Shown: piece after piece, positions 17,500 to 25,982 of the stretch | Layout: every line of letters begins with the position of its first letter | How positions within the stretch are numbered: the first letter of the stretch is position 1 | Assembly: GCF_014648195.1 (NCBI RefSeq) | Contig: NZ_BMQQ01000018.1 | Coordinates: 79,818 to 143,817, forward strand | Direction: 5' to 3' | DNA: 64,000 nt | DNA from: Streptomyces purpureus | GTDB taxonomy: Bacteria; Actinomycetota; Actinomycetes; Streptomycetales; Streptomycetaceae | Position numbers and translations under genes: made by a program | The notes under the pieces: generated by a model | Told to the model about the DNA's origin: nothing | The model's input: only the letters and a program-made list of their open reading frames with translations | Database searches by the model: none

Positions 17500-18363
17500 A
17501 TGCAACCGACGTTCGTACTGGTTCACGGAGCCTTCGCGAATTCCTTCTCCTTCGCGCCGCTCCAGGCCGAACTGGGCCTCCTCGGGCACCGTTCGGTCGC
17601 CGTCGACCTGCCCGGCCACGGATTCTCGGCGACCTACACCCGCGCCTACCAAGCACCGCAGGATCTCGGCGAGTTCGCCACAACGCCCGGCTCGATCAAG
17701 GGTGTCACGCTCGCCGACAACGTCGCGCACCTGATAGGGATCCTGGAACGGGCCAAGCGGAACGGCCCCGTGATTCTGGTCTCCCACAGCCGCGGCGGCG
17801 TCACGGCCACCGCCGCGGCCAACGCGCGCCCGGACCTGATCGACCGTATCGTCTACGTGTCGGCCTGGTGCCCGGTGGCTCTCGACGCCGGTGACTACTA
17901 CGCCGAGCCGGAGATGGCCACGGTCGACGTCGCCGCCCTGGCCGCGGCGATGACCGGCAACCCCGCCGAACTGGGCCTGCTCCGCGTCAACTTCCGCACC
18001 GCGGATCCTGACCTCCTCGCGGCCCTCAAGGCGGCCTTCCTCGCCGACGGTACCGACGAGGAGTTCCTGGCCTTCCTCAACACCTTCCAGCCTGACGAGA
18101 ACCTGGACTTCGGCGCCTCCACCGACCGGGCGCAGGCCGCGACCTGGGGCCGGATCCCGAAGACCTTCATCCGCCTGGCCGACGACACCAGCCTCCCGCT
18201 CGCCTTGCAGGACCGGCTGATCCGAGAGGGCAACGAGCTGACGCCGGACAACCCGTACGACGTCCGCACCCTCGACGGCAGCCACCTGAAGTGGCTGGTC
18301 GACCCGGCGCCGGCGGCCAAGGCCCTCGCCGAACTCGCCACGCTCACGGCCCCGTCCGTCTAA
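17500..18363 (+). CDS. Alpha/beta hydrolase (EstA/HNL-like)
   Basis: 287 aa cytoplasmic alpha/beta hydrolase. TFVLVHGAFANSF carries the oxyanion-hole HG, VSHSRGG holds the nucleophile Ser (near residue 91) and LDGSHLKWLVDP supplies the C-terminal His. Substrates of this group include esters, lactones and cyanohydrins. AAGGTGAG placed seven bases before ATG 17500 selects this start over GTG 17488. It is followed by a strong hairpin and appears monocistronic. Confidence 0.85.
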   Translation: MQPTFVLVHGAFANSFSFAPLQAELGLLGHRSVAVDLPGHGFSATYTRAYQAPQDLGEFATTPGSIKGVTLADNVAHLIGILERAKRNGPVILVSHSRGGVTATAAANARPDLIDRIVYVSAWCPVALDAGDYYAEPEMATVDVAALAAAMTGNPAELGLLRVNFRTADPDLLAALKAAFLADGTDEEFLAFLNTFQPDENLDFGASTDRAQAATWGRIPKTFIRLADDTSLPLALQDRLIREGNELTPDNPYDVRTLDGSHLKWLVDPAPAAKALAELATLTAPSV

Positions 18364-18382
18364 CTTCGGACGGCGGCCCGGA

Positions 18383-18420
18383 GGTGGTGCCGGGCGGTGA
18401 CCAAACCGCCCGGCACCACC
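18383..18420 (+). terminator. Perfect 16-bp stem terminator
   Basis: Arms 18383-18398 and 18405-18420 (GGTGGTGCCGGGCGGT and its exact complement) with a six-base loop, 20 bases after the hydrolase stop. There is no U-tract. Confidence 0.85.
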
Positions 18421-18787
18421 GTCTCGTACCGCCGTACGCGCTCCGGTGAGTCCGGTTACTGGGGGATTCCGCCGCGGCCGATGTAAAGGGCGTCGGCCAC
18501 TTCCCGTTCGGCGCCGACGCCCAGACGGACCTGTCGGTGAGACCGCTCTGGCGGACGAGTTGCGCTGTCCCGTCTCGTCGGGAGGCCGCCCCGGCCGGGT
18601 GAATCCGGCGAGCCTGCATGGCCAGGTTCTCGAACCGTCGGCCGGCTTGCGGCATCGTTGCAGGCAGCAGCTCCAACCCCGGTGCACACGCTCCGCACGC
18701 CCGACGTACGTCGCGCCAAGCCGCACAGAACTCCACGGACGGAAGTCCGAATGCGATTCACGACCGTCTATTGAAGGTGATCTCACC
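18421..18787. other. Gene-poor spacer
   Basis: No convincing coding frame. On the minus strand near 18470-18560 a short run reads like the start of a LuxR-type HTH (EREVADALYIGRGG) but stops at once, so it may be a relic. GAAGGTGA at 18774 serves the next gene. Confidence 0.4.
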
Positions 18788-19147
18788 GTGGCACGTGGCT
18801 TCGCCCGAGTCGACAATCCAGGAAACCTTGTCGCCTCAAAGGGTGTCGTCGGCATGGCAAAGGCCATCCGCGATGGTCAAACGATTGCATTCGGGGCGTA
18901 CTGCTTCAAGCTGGAGTTTACGCCCCTGGCTGTCGTTGCTTGTTCGGTCGCGCATCCGAACGACGACGCGTTTGGGCCGATCCTGTATACGGCTGGTCCG
19001 AACATCACCGGCGTCCTGACCAAGGATGGAAACGGAACGGCGGTCCGATGCGAGCCCGGTTTCCAAGATGCGGCCGTGATCTGCCGTGTCCAAGCCGGCG
19101 ATGGACTGTCCATCGCACCTGGCGGCTTCTACGTCATCTTCGAATAG
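18788..19147 (+). CDS. Small hypothetical protein
   Basis: 119 aa from GTG 18788, with GAAGGTGAT as a well-spaced ribosome-binding site. It is a beta-rich sequence without signal peptide (FCFKLEF-like strands, then VACSVAHPNDDAFGPILYTA and AVRCEPGFQDAAVICRVQAG) ending GGFYVIFE. Codon use is less GC3-biased than in neighbouring genes, which could mean recent acquisition. It is convergent with the GlxA regulator 47 bases away. No family recognised. Confidence 0.5.
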   Translation: MARGFARVDNPGNLVASKGVVGMAKAIRDGQTIAFGAYCFKLEFTPLAVVACSVAHPNDDAFGPILYTAGPNITGVLTKDGNGTAVRCEPGFQDAAVICRVQAGDGLSIAPGGFYVIFE

Positions 19148-19194
19148 CCTGGCGAGCAGGGAGACACGCCCGCAAGTGCCCTTGCGGGTACGTT

Positions 19195-20205
19195 TCACAT
19201 CTGCGGTTGGCGGTTTGGCCCTTGCCGGCTGCCGAGGCGATGGAACATCGCGCGGTACTCCCTCGGCCGGCGGCCCGTGTGTCGCGCGAAGATGCCGCTG
19301 AACGCCCCAGGGTCGCGGTACCCCACGTCGGCGGCGATGGTTGCGACGGTCAGGTCGGTCGTCTCCAGCAGGTGTCGGGCGCGGCGTACCCGGACCGCCT
19401 GCAGGTACGCCAGTGGCGTCTCGCCGGCTTCCTCGCCGAAGCGACGGAGCAGGGTTCTCGTGCTGACATGGAACTCCTGGGCGAGGGCGGGCAGGTCGTA
19501 GCGAGCGCTGAGGTGCTGGTCGAGCCAGCGTTTGACGCTGAGCGAGAACTCCCTGCCCACGGTGGGGATGAGCTCCGTGTCGACGTACGGGGCCTGCGTG
19601 GAACGTGCGTCGTCGACGAGCGCGATACGGGCCGTGCTCCGGGCGATGCGGGGGCCGTGGTGCCCGCGGATGAGCTGCAGCGCGAAGTCGTACATGGCGC
19701 TGAAGGCCGCCGTGGTGGTCACCCCCTGGTCGGTCACGACCAGTTTCTTCGGGCGCAGCCGCACATCGGCGTACCGGCGGGCGAACCGATCCGCGAACAG
19801 CCACGACGTGGTCGCCTCGCGCCCGCCGAGCAGCCCGGCTTCTGCGACCAGGAAGGCACCCACGCAGATCGACACGACAGCGGTTCCCGAGGCCGCCTGC
19901 GCTCGAATCGACGCCACTTCCGGTCCCAGGCTCGCGAGTGTCGCGTCGAGATCGAGCGTGGGCGACAGCTCGAAGCCCGGCACGATCAGGACGTCCACGG
20001 GCCGAACCGCCGAGACGTCGAGGACCGAGCCGCCGGACGCGACCACCCGCCGCCGGGGCGAGACGACCGTCGTCTCGTAGGCCGGCTCGACCGGGCCGCG
20101 CGCCGCGGCGACATGAGTCGCCATGGTCAGGAGGTCGGGTACGCCGAACACCTCCGAGGCGAAGCAGCCGGGGTAAGCCAGCACACCCACGCGCAGCGCA
20201 CTCAT
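19195..20205 (-). CDS. GlxA-family AraC-type transcriptional regulator
   Basis: 336 aa. The N-terminal DJ-1/PfpI-like domain (RVGVLAYPGCFASEVFG, then VDVLIVPGFE and VVSICVGAFLVAEAG with the cysteine of the nucleophile elbow) is followed by two AraC HTHs (PALAQEFHVSTRTLLRRFGE and LTVATIAADVGYRDPGAFSG) at the C-terminus. ATG 20205 has GGGAGGGG just upstream, better than the longer frame to 20253. It is divergent from the hydrolase/SigJ chimera across 98 bases, so that gene is a likely target. Confidence 0.92.
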   Translation of the reverse strand: MSALRVGVLAYPGCFASEVFGVPDLLTMATHVAAARGPVEPAYETTVVSPRRRVVASGGSVLDVSAVRPVDVLIVPGFELSPTLDLDATLASLGPEVASIRAQAASGTAVVSICVGAFLVAEAGLLGGREATTSWLFADRFARRYADVRLRPKKLVVTDQGVTTTAAFSAMYDFALQLIRGHHGPRIARSTARIALVDDARSTQAPYVDTELIPTVGREFSLSVKRWLDQHLSARYDLPALAQEFHVSTRTLLRRFGEEAGETPLAYLQAVRVRRARHLLETTDLTVATIAADVGYRDPGAFSGIFARHTGRRPREYRAMFHRLGSRQGPNRQPQM

Positions 20206-20303
20206 GCTGCCCCTCCCGCGCTTCGAACGGCTGGCGATATTACCGGGATACATGGCGATGTCGCCGCTTCTCAGGAGCGCGGCAGCTCACCACCATCTCG
20301 GTC

Positions 20304-21683
20304 ATGACAATCATCCGAGGTCAGAGCGACCCCCTGGACGACTTCTCGCGCAGAACCGTCAGCGTCGACGACGTCGACAAGACCGTGTACGTGGCCGGGT
20401 CGGGACCGGCGGTCATCCTCATGCCCGAAATGCCGGGCATCAGCCCCGACGTCGCGCGGTTCGCGCGGTGGGTACGCGATGCCGGCTTCTGCGTGTACCT
20501 GCCCTCCCTCTTCGGCGTCGACGGCGCCTACCCGCTCGCCGAGGCACGCGAGACCGTCGTCCGACGCGCGTGCGTCAGCGCCGAGTTCCGCGCGTTCGCC
20601 GGTGGCGGCACCAGCCCCGTCGTCACCTGGCTGCGCGGCCTCGCCCGCCTGGCGCACGCCGAGCGTGGCGGCCCCGGCGTCGGCGCCGTCGGACTGTGCT
20701 TCACCGGCAACTTCGCCCTGACCATGGCGCTCGAACCCGCTGTCATCGCGCCGGTGGTCAACCATCCGTCGCTTCCGCTCGACGACCCCGGCGGTCTGGA
20801 GCTCAGCGACGAGGACGCTGCCGCGGTGGCGGAACGGGTGGCGCGAGACGGGTTGAAGGTTCTCGCCTACCGCTTCGAGAACGACAGTTGGTGCACCGGC
20901 CGGCGGTTCGCGGCCTACCGGGCCCTGCTCGGCGACGCGTTCGACGGCCGCGTACTCGAAGCCGAGACGGCGAACACGAACCCCCCACCGTTCTTCCGTG
21001 ACGTCGTCGGCTGCGCCCACAGCGTCGTCACGGCACACCTCGTCGACGAGGACGGTCACCCCACCATGCGGGCCCGGGACGAGATCATCGCCTTCCTGGC
21101 CGAGCGGCTCGGCCCGGATCTTCCGGGGCGGGCCAGGCCGGCGCCGGACCGGCTACGACCGGGTGCCGGAGCGCTGGGGCAGACGGCGTTCATCCTGCAC
21201 GACGTCTTCCGGTACCCCTTCGCCGAGGTCGCCGAGATCGTCGGCCGTTCGCCCGCGGCCTGTCGGCAGCTGGCGTCCTCGGCCCGCCGGCGTACTCGGG
21301 CCGCGCAGGGTCCGGCGGTTCCGGCGGCGGGGCAGGCCGGTCTGGTGCGGCGCTTCAAGGAGGCCTGGGAAGCCAAGGACATCGAGGCCCTCGTGGGCCT
21401 CCTCGACCCCGACGCCACGATGGTCGCCGACGGCGGCGGACTGCTCGGCGCCGCCCTCCGTCCGGTCGACGGCAGCGAGCGCATTGCCCAGTACCTGCTC
21501 AACCTCGCCGACAGAGCCTCCGGGCTGGAGCTTCTGGAGCGGACGGTCAACGGCCGGCCCGGCCTGGTCGCCCAGCACGCGGGCGTCACGGTGACCGTGG
21601 CAGCGTTCAGCATCACTGACGGCCGCATCACTCGTATCTGGGCGATCCGCAACCCGGAGAAACTGCGTCCGTGGACCGAGTGA
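20304..21683 (+). CDS. Dienelactone-hydrolase domain fused to C-terminal half of a SigJ-like sigma factor
   Basis: 459 aa. Residues 1 to about 275 form a dienelactone-hydrolase-like alpha/beta hydrolase (GVGAVGLCFTGNFALTMAL with a Cys nucleophile; DEDGHPTMRARDE with the His). From about residue 290 the sequence changes to sigma region 4 (TAFILHDVFRYPFAEVAEIV, then GRSPAACRQLASSARRR) and a SnoaL-like domain (FKEAWEAKDIEALVGLLDPD to NPEKLRPWTE), as in SigJ-type ECF factors. Sigma region 2 is absent. The join is in frame at an Arg/Pro/Gly-rich seam near 21120-21180, which suggests a deletion fusing two genes. It cannot act as a normal sigma factor. Confidence 0.8.
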   Translation: MTIIRGQSDPLDDFSRRTVSVDDVDKTVYVAGSGPAVILMPEMPGISPDVARFARWVRDAGFCVYLPSLFGVDGAYPLAEARETVVRRACVSAEFRAFAGGGTSPVVTWLRGLARLAHAERGGPGVGAVGLCFTGNFALTMALEPAVIAPVVNHPSLPLDDPGGLELSDEDAAAVAERVARDGLKVLAYRFENDSWCTGRRFAAYRALLGDAFDGRVLEAETANTNPPPFFRDVVGCAHSVVTAHLVDEDGHPTMRARDEIIAFLAERLGPDLPGRARPAPDRLRPGAGALGQTAFILHDVFRYPFAEVAEIVGRSPAACRQLASSARRRTRAAQGPAVPAAGQAGLVRRFKEAWEAKDIEALVGLLDPDATMVADGGGLLGAALRPVDGSERIAQYLLNLADRASGLELLERTVNGRPGLVAQHAGVTVTVAAFSITDGRITRIWAIRNPEKLRPWTE

Positions 21684-21692
21684 ACGAGGGCG

Positions 21693-23132
21693 TCACCGAG
21701 GGGCATGCCCGAGGTGGTGGGAACCACCCGGGCCGAGGTCCTGCAGCGCGGCTCCCAACCGGCGTACTCCCTCCTCCAGTTCCGTGAGGTCGGCGGTGGC
21801 GGCGAAGCCGAGGCGGAGGTGGGCTGCCGGCGGCTCGGTGGCGAAGTATCGGCTGCCCGCGCTCACGGCCACGCCCCGCTGCCGGGCAGCGGCAGTGAGT
21901 GCCCTGTCGTCCACGCCAGGCGGCAGCCGGAGCCATAGGTGCAGTCCGCCGGCGGGAACGCTCGTGACGGCCGCTGTCGGGATCTCCTGGGAGAGGGCGG
22001 CTGTCAGCCGTACGCACCGCTCTCGCAGGTCGGCGCCGAGTGTCCGGACGTGACGGGCCCACGAGGGGGAACTCAGCAGTTCCAGTGCCGCTTCCTGGAG
22101 CGGGCGGCCGATGAAGAAGTCGTCGACCATGCGGACCGCCCGCATGCGCTCCATCACCGGGCCGCGGGCCACCAGCGCCCCGATCCGCAGGCTCGGCGCC
22201 GCGGGCTTGGTCAGCGAGGTCACATGGACGACCGTGCCGTCGCCGTCGTCCGCCACCAGCGGCCGGGGCACGGGACCGCCGTGACCCAGGTGCCGGGCGA
22301 AGTCGTCCTCGATCACGAAGGCTCCCGAGGCCCGCGCCACGCGCAGGATCTGCCGCCGTCGTTCGGGTGCCAGGACCGTGCCGGTCGGATTGTGGAACGT
22401 CGGCTGGCAGTACAGCAGCCGTGCCCCGGTCATCGCGAAGGCGTCGGCCAGCAGGTCCGGCCGTACGCCGTCGGTGTCGAGCGGTACGGGAACCGGGCGA
22501 AGCCCCGCGGCGCCGGCGGCGGCCAGCGCGCCCGGATAGCTGGGCGACTCCACCAGGACCGGGCTCCCCGGCCCCGCGATCGCCCGGAACGCGATCGACA
22601 GGGCACTCTGCCCGCCCGCGGTGACCAGCACATCATCGGGGTTCACGCCACTACCGGCGATCTCGGCGAACGCGGCGCGCAGCGCGCCGAGTCCGTTCGC
22701 CGTGGCCCGCTCCCAGGCGTCCGGGCGGCGCGCCGCCCGCGCCAGCGCGGCGCTCAGTGCCCGGGTCGGCTGGAGCGAGCGATGGATGTAGCCGCCGTCC
22801 ATCGTGATCGTGCCGGCCGGCGCCGGTCCGAGCGGTTCGGCGATCAGGCGTGTGTCGACGGTGCGGTCGGTGAGCGCGACGGTCTGCCAGGCGGTGTCCA
22901 CGACCCCGGGCTCGGGTCGTGCTCGCACCGCCACGTACGTACCGCTGCCCGGGCGGGTCACCACAGCGCCCTCCGCTGCCAGCACGGCAATGGCCCGCGC
23001 CACGGTCGCCGGGCCGACCCGGTACCGCTGGATCAGCTCCCGGCTGCTCGGCAGCCGGTCCCCGGGCGAGAGTCCAGCGAGCAACTCGCGGAGCTTGGCC
23101 GCCAATTCGGCAGAAGTGCTACTGTCTGACAT
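21693..23132 (-). CDS. MocR-type regulator (GntR winged helix plus aminotransferase domain)
   Basis: 479 aa. The N-terminal GntR winged helix (GDRLPSSRELIQRYRVGPAT, then VARAIAVLAAEGAVVTRPGS, residues about 25-65) is joined to a fold-type I aminotransferase domain from about residue 110. The PLP region includes QPTFHNPTGTVLAPERRR and HVTSLTKPAAPSLRIG with the Schiff-base lysine. MocR proteins usually sense PLP or an amino compound and control a divergent gene. Here the divergent aminotransferase gene starts within the same four bases, CATG at 23130-23133. Confidence 0.93.
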   Translation of the reverse strand: MSDSSTSAELAAKLRELLAGLSPGDRLPSSRELIQRYRVGPATVARAIAVLAAEGAVVTRPGSGTYVAVRARPEPGVVDTAWQTVALTDRTVDTRLIAEPLGPAPAGTITMDGGYIHRSLQPTRALSAALARAARRPDAWERATANGLGALRAAFAEIAGSGVNPDDVLVTAGGQSALSIAFRAIAGPGSPVLVESPSYPGALAAAGAAGLRPVPVPLDTDGVRPDLLADAFAMTGARLLYCQPTFHNPTGTVLAPERRRQILRVARASGAFVIEDDFARHLGHGGPVPRPLVADDGDGTVVHVTSLTKPAAPSLRIGALVARGPVMERMRAVRMVDDFFIGRPLQEAALELLSSPSWARHVRTLGADLRERCVRLTAALSQEIPTAAVTSVPAGGLHLWLRLPPGVDDRALTAAARQRGVAVSAGSRYFATEPPAAHLRLGFAATADLTELEEGVRRLGAALQDLGPGGSHHLGHAPR

Positions 23133-23155
23133 GAGAGATCAGAATAGCGCTTCTG
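23111..23155. promoter_or_regulatory. Inverted-repeat operator over two overlapping start codons
   Basis: CAGAAGTGCTA (23111-23121) and TAGCGCTTCTG (23145-23155) are inverted with one mismatch. They are centred on CATG 23130-23133, which contains both divergent ATG starts. A plus-strand -10 candidate TACTGT (23120-23125) and a minus-strand TATTCT lie at the inner edges of the arms, so both transcripts would be leaderless or nearly so. A MocR dimer bound here would cover both promoters. Confidence 0.7.
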
Positions 23156-24369
23156 TCGCAACCCCGGAAGCACTTCAGCTGGACATCGCCGCCCTGCGAG
23201 CCGACACCCCCGGGTGCCGCCAGGTCATCCACTTCAACAACGCGGGCTGCGGACTCCTGGCCGCCCCGGTGCTGACCGCGATGGTCGGTCACCTCAACCT
23301 GGAGGCACGGATCGGCGGTTACGAGGCATCGGCCGCCCGGGCCGACGGAGTCCGCGAGTTCTACACGGAGCTTGCCGCACTGATCAACACCACACCCGAC
23401 AACATCGCCTTCGCCGGCAGCGCCACGCACGCGTACGCCAACGCCCTGTCGTCAATCCCGTTCGAGTCCGGCGACACGATCCTCACCACTCGCGACGACT
23501 TCGTCTCCAACCAGATCGCCTTCCTGTCCCTGCGCAAGCGGTTCGGCGTACGGATCGTGCACGCGCCCAACACCCCCGAGGGCGGGGTGGACGTGCCGGC
23601 GATGGCCGAGCTGATGCGGACCCACCGCCCCCGCCTGGTGTCCGCCACCCACGTCCCCACCAACTCCGGCCTGGTCACGCCGGTCGCCGAGATCGGCCGG
23701 CACTGCCGTGAACTGGAGCTGCTGTACCTGGTCGACGCCTGCCAGTCCGTGGGTCAGTACCCCCTCGACGTCGAGGAGATCGGCTGCGACCTGCTCACCG
23801 CCACCTGCCGGAAGTTCCTCCGCGGCCCGCGTGGCTCCGGATTCCTCTACGTCTCCGACCGCGTTCTGCGCGCCGGTTACGAGCCGCTGTTCATCGACAT
23901 GCACGGCGCCCGCTGGACCGCGCCCGGCAGCTACCGGCCCGTCGGGACGGCGGCCCGGTTCGAGGAGTGGGAATTCCCGTACGCCACCGTGCTCGGCAGC
24001 GCCGCCGCCACTCGCTACGCCCGCAACGTCGGCCTGGAAGCGATCGCCCGCCGCACCCCGGCGCTCGCCGCGAGGCTGCGGAGTCGACTCGAAACGGTCC
24101 CCGGAGTGCGCGTGCTCGACCGCGGCCCGCGGCTGGCCGCTCTCGTCACCTTCGCCGTCGACCGAGGCTGGCAGCCACAGCCGTTCAAGGAGGCCATGGA
24201 CGCCCGCAACATCAACTCGGCGTTGAGCTTCCGCGAGTTCGCCCAGTTCGACTTCGGGGACAAGGACGTCGACTGGTGTCTGCGCCTGTCGCCGCATTAC
24301 TACAACACCGAAGAGGAAGTGGACCACGTCGCCGACGCGGTCGCCGAACTCGTCCGGCAGGGACGGTGA
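23131..24369 (+). CDS. Class V aminotransferase-fold PLP enzyme
   Basis: 412 aa cysteine-desulfurase/selenocysteine-lyase-like fold. IHFNNAGCGL is near residue 35, VDACQSVGQYPLDVEEIG holds the PLP Asp, and TATCRKFLRGPRGSGFLY holds the Schiff-base Lys. No catalytic Cys loop typical of NifS is evident, so an aminotransferase, racemase or lyase role is more likely than desulfuration. ATG 23131 shares bases with the start of the divergent MocR gene, its probable regulator. A strong bidirectional hairpin follows at 24457. Confidence 0.88.
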   Translation: MRDQNSASVATPEALQLDIAALRADTPGCRQVIHFNNAGCGLLAAPVLTAMVGHLNLEARIGGYEASAARADGVREFYTELAALINTTPDNIAFAGSATHAYANALSSIPFESGDTILTTRDDFVSNQIAFLSLRKRFGVRIVHAPNTPEGGVDVPAMAELMRTHRPRLVSATHVPTNSGLVTPVAEIGRHCRELELLYLVDACQSVGQYPLDVEEIGCDLLTATCRKFLRGPRGSGFLYVSDRVLRAGYEPLFIDMHGARWTAPGSYRPVGTAARFEEWEFPYATVLGSAAATRYARNVGLEAIARRTPALAARLRSRLETVPGVRVLDRGPRLAALVTFAVDRGWQPQPFKEAMDARNINSALSFREFAQFDFGDKDVDWCLRLSPHYYNTEEEVDHVADAVAELVRQGR

Positions 24370-24456
24370 TGACGGCCACGCAACAGCGCGCCAGGCCGGG
24401 GCGGTAGCGACAGCCTGGGCACGACCGCGACTTCCTCGTCCGTCTCGCCGGCATGC

Positions 24457-24490
24457 GCGCGGGCCCCCGATCGTGATCGGGGGCCCGCGC
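24457..24490. terminator. Bidirectional 16-bp stem terminator
   Basis: Perfect inverted repeat: GCGCGGGCCCCCGATC at 24457-24472 and its complement at 24475-24490, between the convergent aminotransferase and enolase genes. A two-base gap in the perfect pairing gives a small terminal loop. Confidence 0.85.
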
Positions 24491-24512
24491 GGTCCCTATC
24501 CCTGCCTGCCCG

Positions 24513-25820
24513 TCACGCCCGACGCAGTGCGGAGCGGCCGGCGAAGCGCGCCGAGTCGCCCAGCTCCTCCTCGATACGGATCAGCTGGTTGTACTTCGCC
24601 GTGCGGTCGGAGCGGGAGAGCGAGCCGGTCTTGATCTGACCGCAGCCGGTCGCCACCGCCAGATCCGCGATGGTGGTGTCCTCCGTCTCACCCGAGCGGT
24701 GCGACATGACAGCCGTCCAGCCCGCCTGATGGGCCGTGGCCACCGCGGCCAGCGCCTCGGTCAGGGTCCCGATCTGATTGACCTTGACCAGGATCGAGTT
24801 GGCGACGCCGGTGCGGATGCCCTCGCGCAGCAGCGTCTCGTTGGTGCAGAACACGTCGTCGCCGGTGAGCTGACAGCGGTCGCCGACGCGCGCGGTCAGC
24901 TCGCGCCAGCCGTCCAGGTCGTTCTCCGCCATCGGGTCCTCGATGGAGACGACCGGGTAGGCGTCGATGAGCTTGGCCAGGTAGTCGGCGTGCTCGGAGG
25001 GGGTGCGGCGCACTCCTTCGCCCGTGTAGTCGTACACCCCGTCCCGGAAGAACTCCGACGACGCCGGGTCCATGACCAGGCCGATGTCCGTGCCGGGGCG
25101 GTAGCCGGTGCGCTCGATGGCGGTCATCACGAAGTCGAGCGCCTCCTCGGCGGTACGCAGCGAGGGCGCGAAGCCGCCCTCGTCGCCGACGCCCGTGGAG
25201 TGCCCGGCGGCCAGCAGATCGCGGCGCAGAGTGTGGAAGACCTCGCTTCCCATACGGACGGCCTCGGCGAAGCTGTCCGCGCCCACGGGCGCGATCATGA
25301 ACTCCTGGAAGTCCAGCGGATTGTCGGCGTGGGCACCGCCGTTGACGATGTTCATCATCGGCAGCGGCAGGAGGTGGGCCTCGGCGCCGCCGAGGTAGCG
25401 GTAGAGGGGCTGGCGGTGGGCCGCAGCGGCGGCCTTGGCGGCGGCGAGGGAGACGCCGAGGATCGCGTTGGCGCCGAGCCGGGACTTCGTGGCGGTGCCG
25501 TCCAGGGCAACCAGCGCGGCGTCGAGGCCCGCCTGGTCCGCCGCGTCCCGGCCGCGCACGGACGCCGCGATCTCCCCGTCGACGTAGGCCACCGCGCGGT
25601 CGACGCCCTTGCCGTGCCAGCGCGCCGGGTCTCCGTCGCGCAGTTCCACGGCCTCCCGGGCGCCGGTGGAGGCGCCGGAGGGGACGGCCGCGCGCCCCAG
25701 GGACCCGTCCGCCAGGACGACGTCGACCTCGACCGTGGGGTTGCCCCGGCTGTCGATGATCCGGCGGGCGGTGACGGTCTCGATGGTGGCGTTGACGGTT
25801 CCGACTGCCTTGGTGGGCAT
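24513..25820 (-). CDS. eno: Enolase (2-phosphoglycerate dehydratase)
   Basis: 435 aa, full length. The family motifs are intact: RIIDSRGNPTVEVDVVLADG, LPMMNIVNGGAHADNPLDFQ then EFMIAPVG, GVGDEGGFAPSL with the acid-base Glu, VVSIEDPMAE and LTGDD for Mg2+, KVNQIGTLTEAL with the catalytic Lys, and SHRSGETEDTTIADL. ATG 25820 has GGGAAGGA upstream. Unusually, it stands alone opposite a MarR gene with two palindromes in the shared promoter, so it is probably a regulated second enolase rather than the housekeeping copy (inference). Confidence 0.95.
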   Translation of the reverse strand: MPTKAVGTVNATIETVTARRIIDSRGNPTVEVDVVLADGSLGRAAVPSGASTGAREAVELRDGDPARWHGKGVDRAVAYVDGEIAASVRGRDAADQAGLDAALVALDGTATKSRLGANAILGVSLAAAKAAAAAHRQPLYRYLGGAEAHLLPLPMMNIVNGGAHADNPLDFQEFMIAPVGADSFAEAVRMGSEVFHTLRRDLLAAGHSTGVGDEGGFAPSLRTAEEALDFVMTAIERTGYRPGTDIGLVMDPASSEFFRDGVYDYTGEGVRRTPSEHADYLAKLIDAYPVVSIEDPMAENDLDGWRELTARVGDRCQLTGDDVFCTNETLLREGIRTGVANSILVKVNQIGTLTEALAAVATAHQAGWTAVMSHRSGETEDTTIADLAVATGCGQIKTGSLSRSDRTAKYNQLIRIEEELGDSARFAGRSALRRA

Positions 25821-25897
25821 GGGAGTTCCTTCCCGTTGTCGTGTGCCGTGGCCCCGGCTGCGACAACGCTGGCGCTGAGCCCGACAACCCAAACCAT

Positions 25898-25936
25898 ACA
25901 GCAATGCTGTTCAGTTCTGCTGTACAGCATTGCTGT
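25898..25936. promoter_or_regulatory. Two 13-bp palindromic operators between enolase and MarR genes
   Basis: ACAGCAATGCTGT (25898-25910) and ACAGCATTGCTGT (25924-25936) are the same palindrome in opposite orientation, 26 bases centre to centre. The first abuts a minus-strand -10 candidate (TATGGT, 25898-25893). The MarR gene has its own -10, TAAAGT, at 25972, six bases before its ATG. A third, weaker arm pair GTGCAG/CTGCAC follows at 25935-25951. Confidence 0.72.
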
Positions 25937-25982
25937 GCAGGTCAGCTGCACGGCTTTGCTGGTCAGCGGGGTAAAGTGCCCT

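Noticed and set aside
18456..18761. Minus-strand frame with a LuxR-like stretch (EREVADALYIGRGG)
   Set aside because: Too short, stops at once and the rest lacks protein character; at most a relic.
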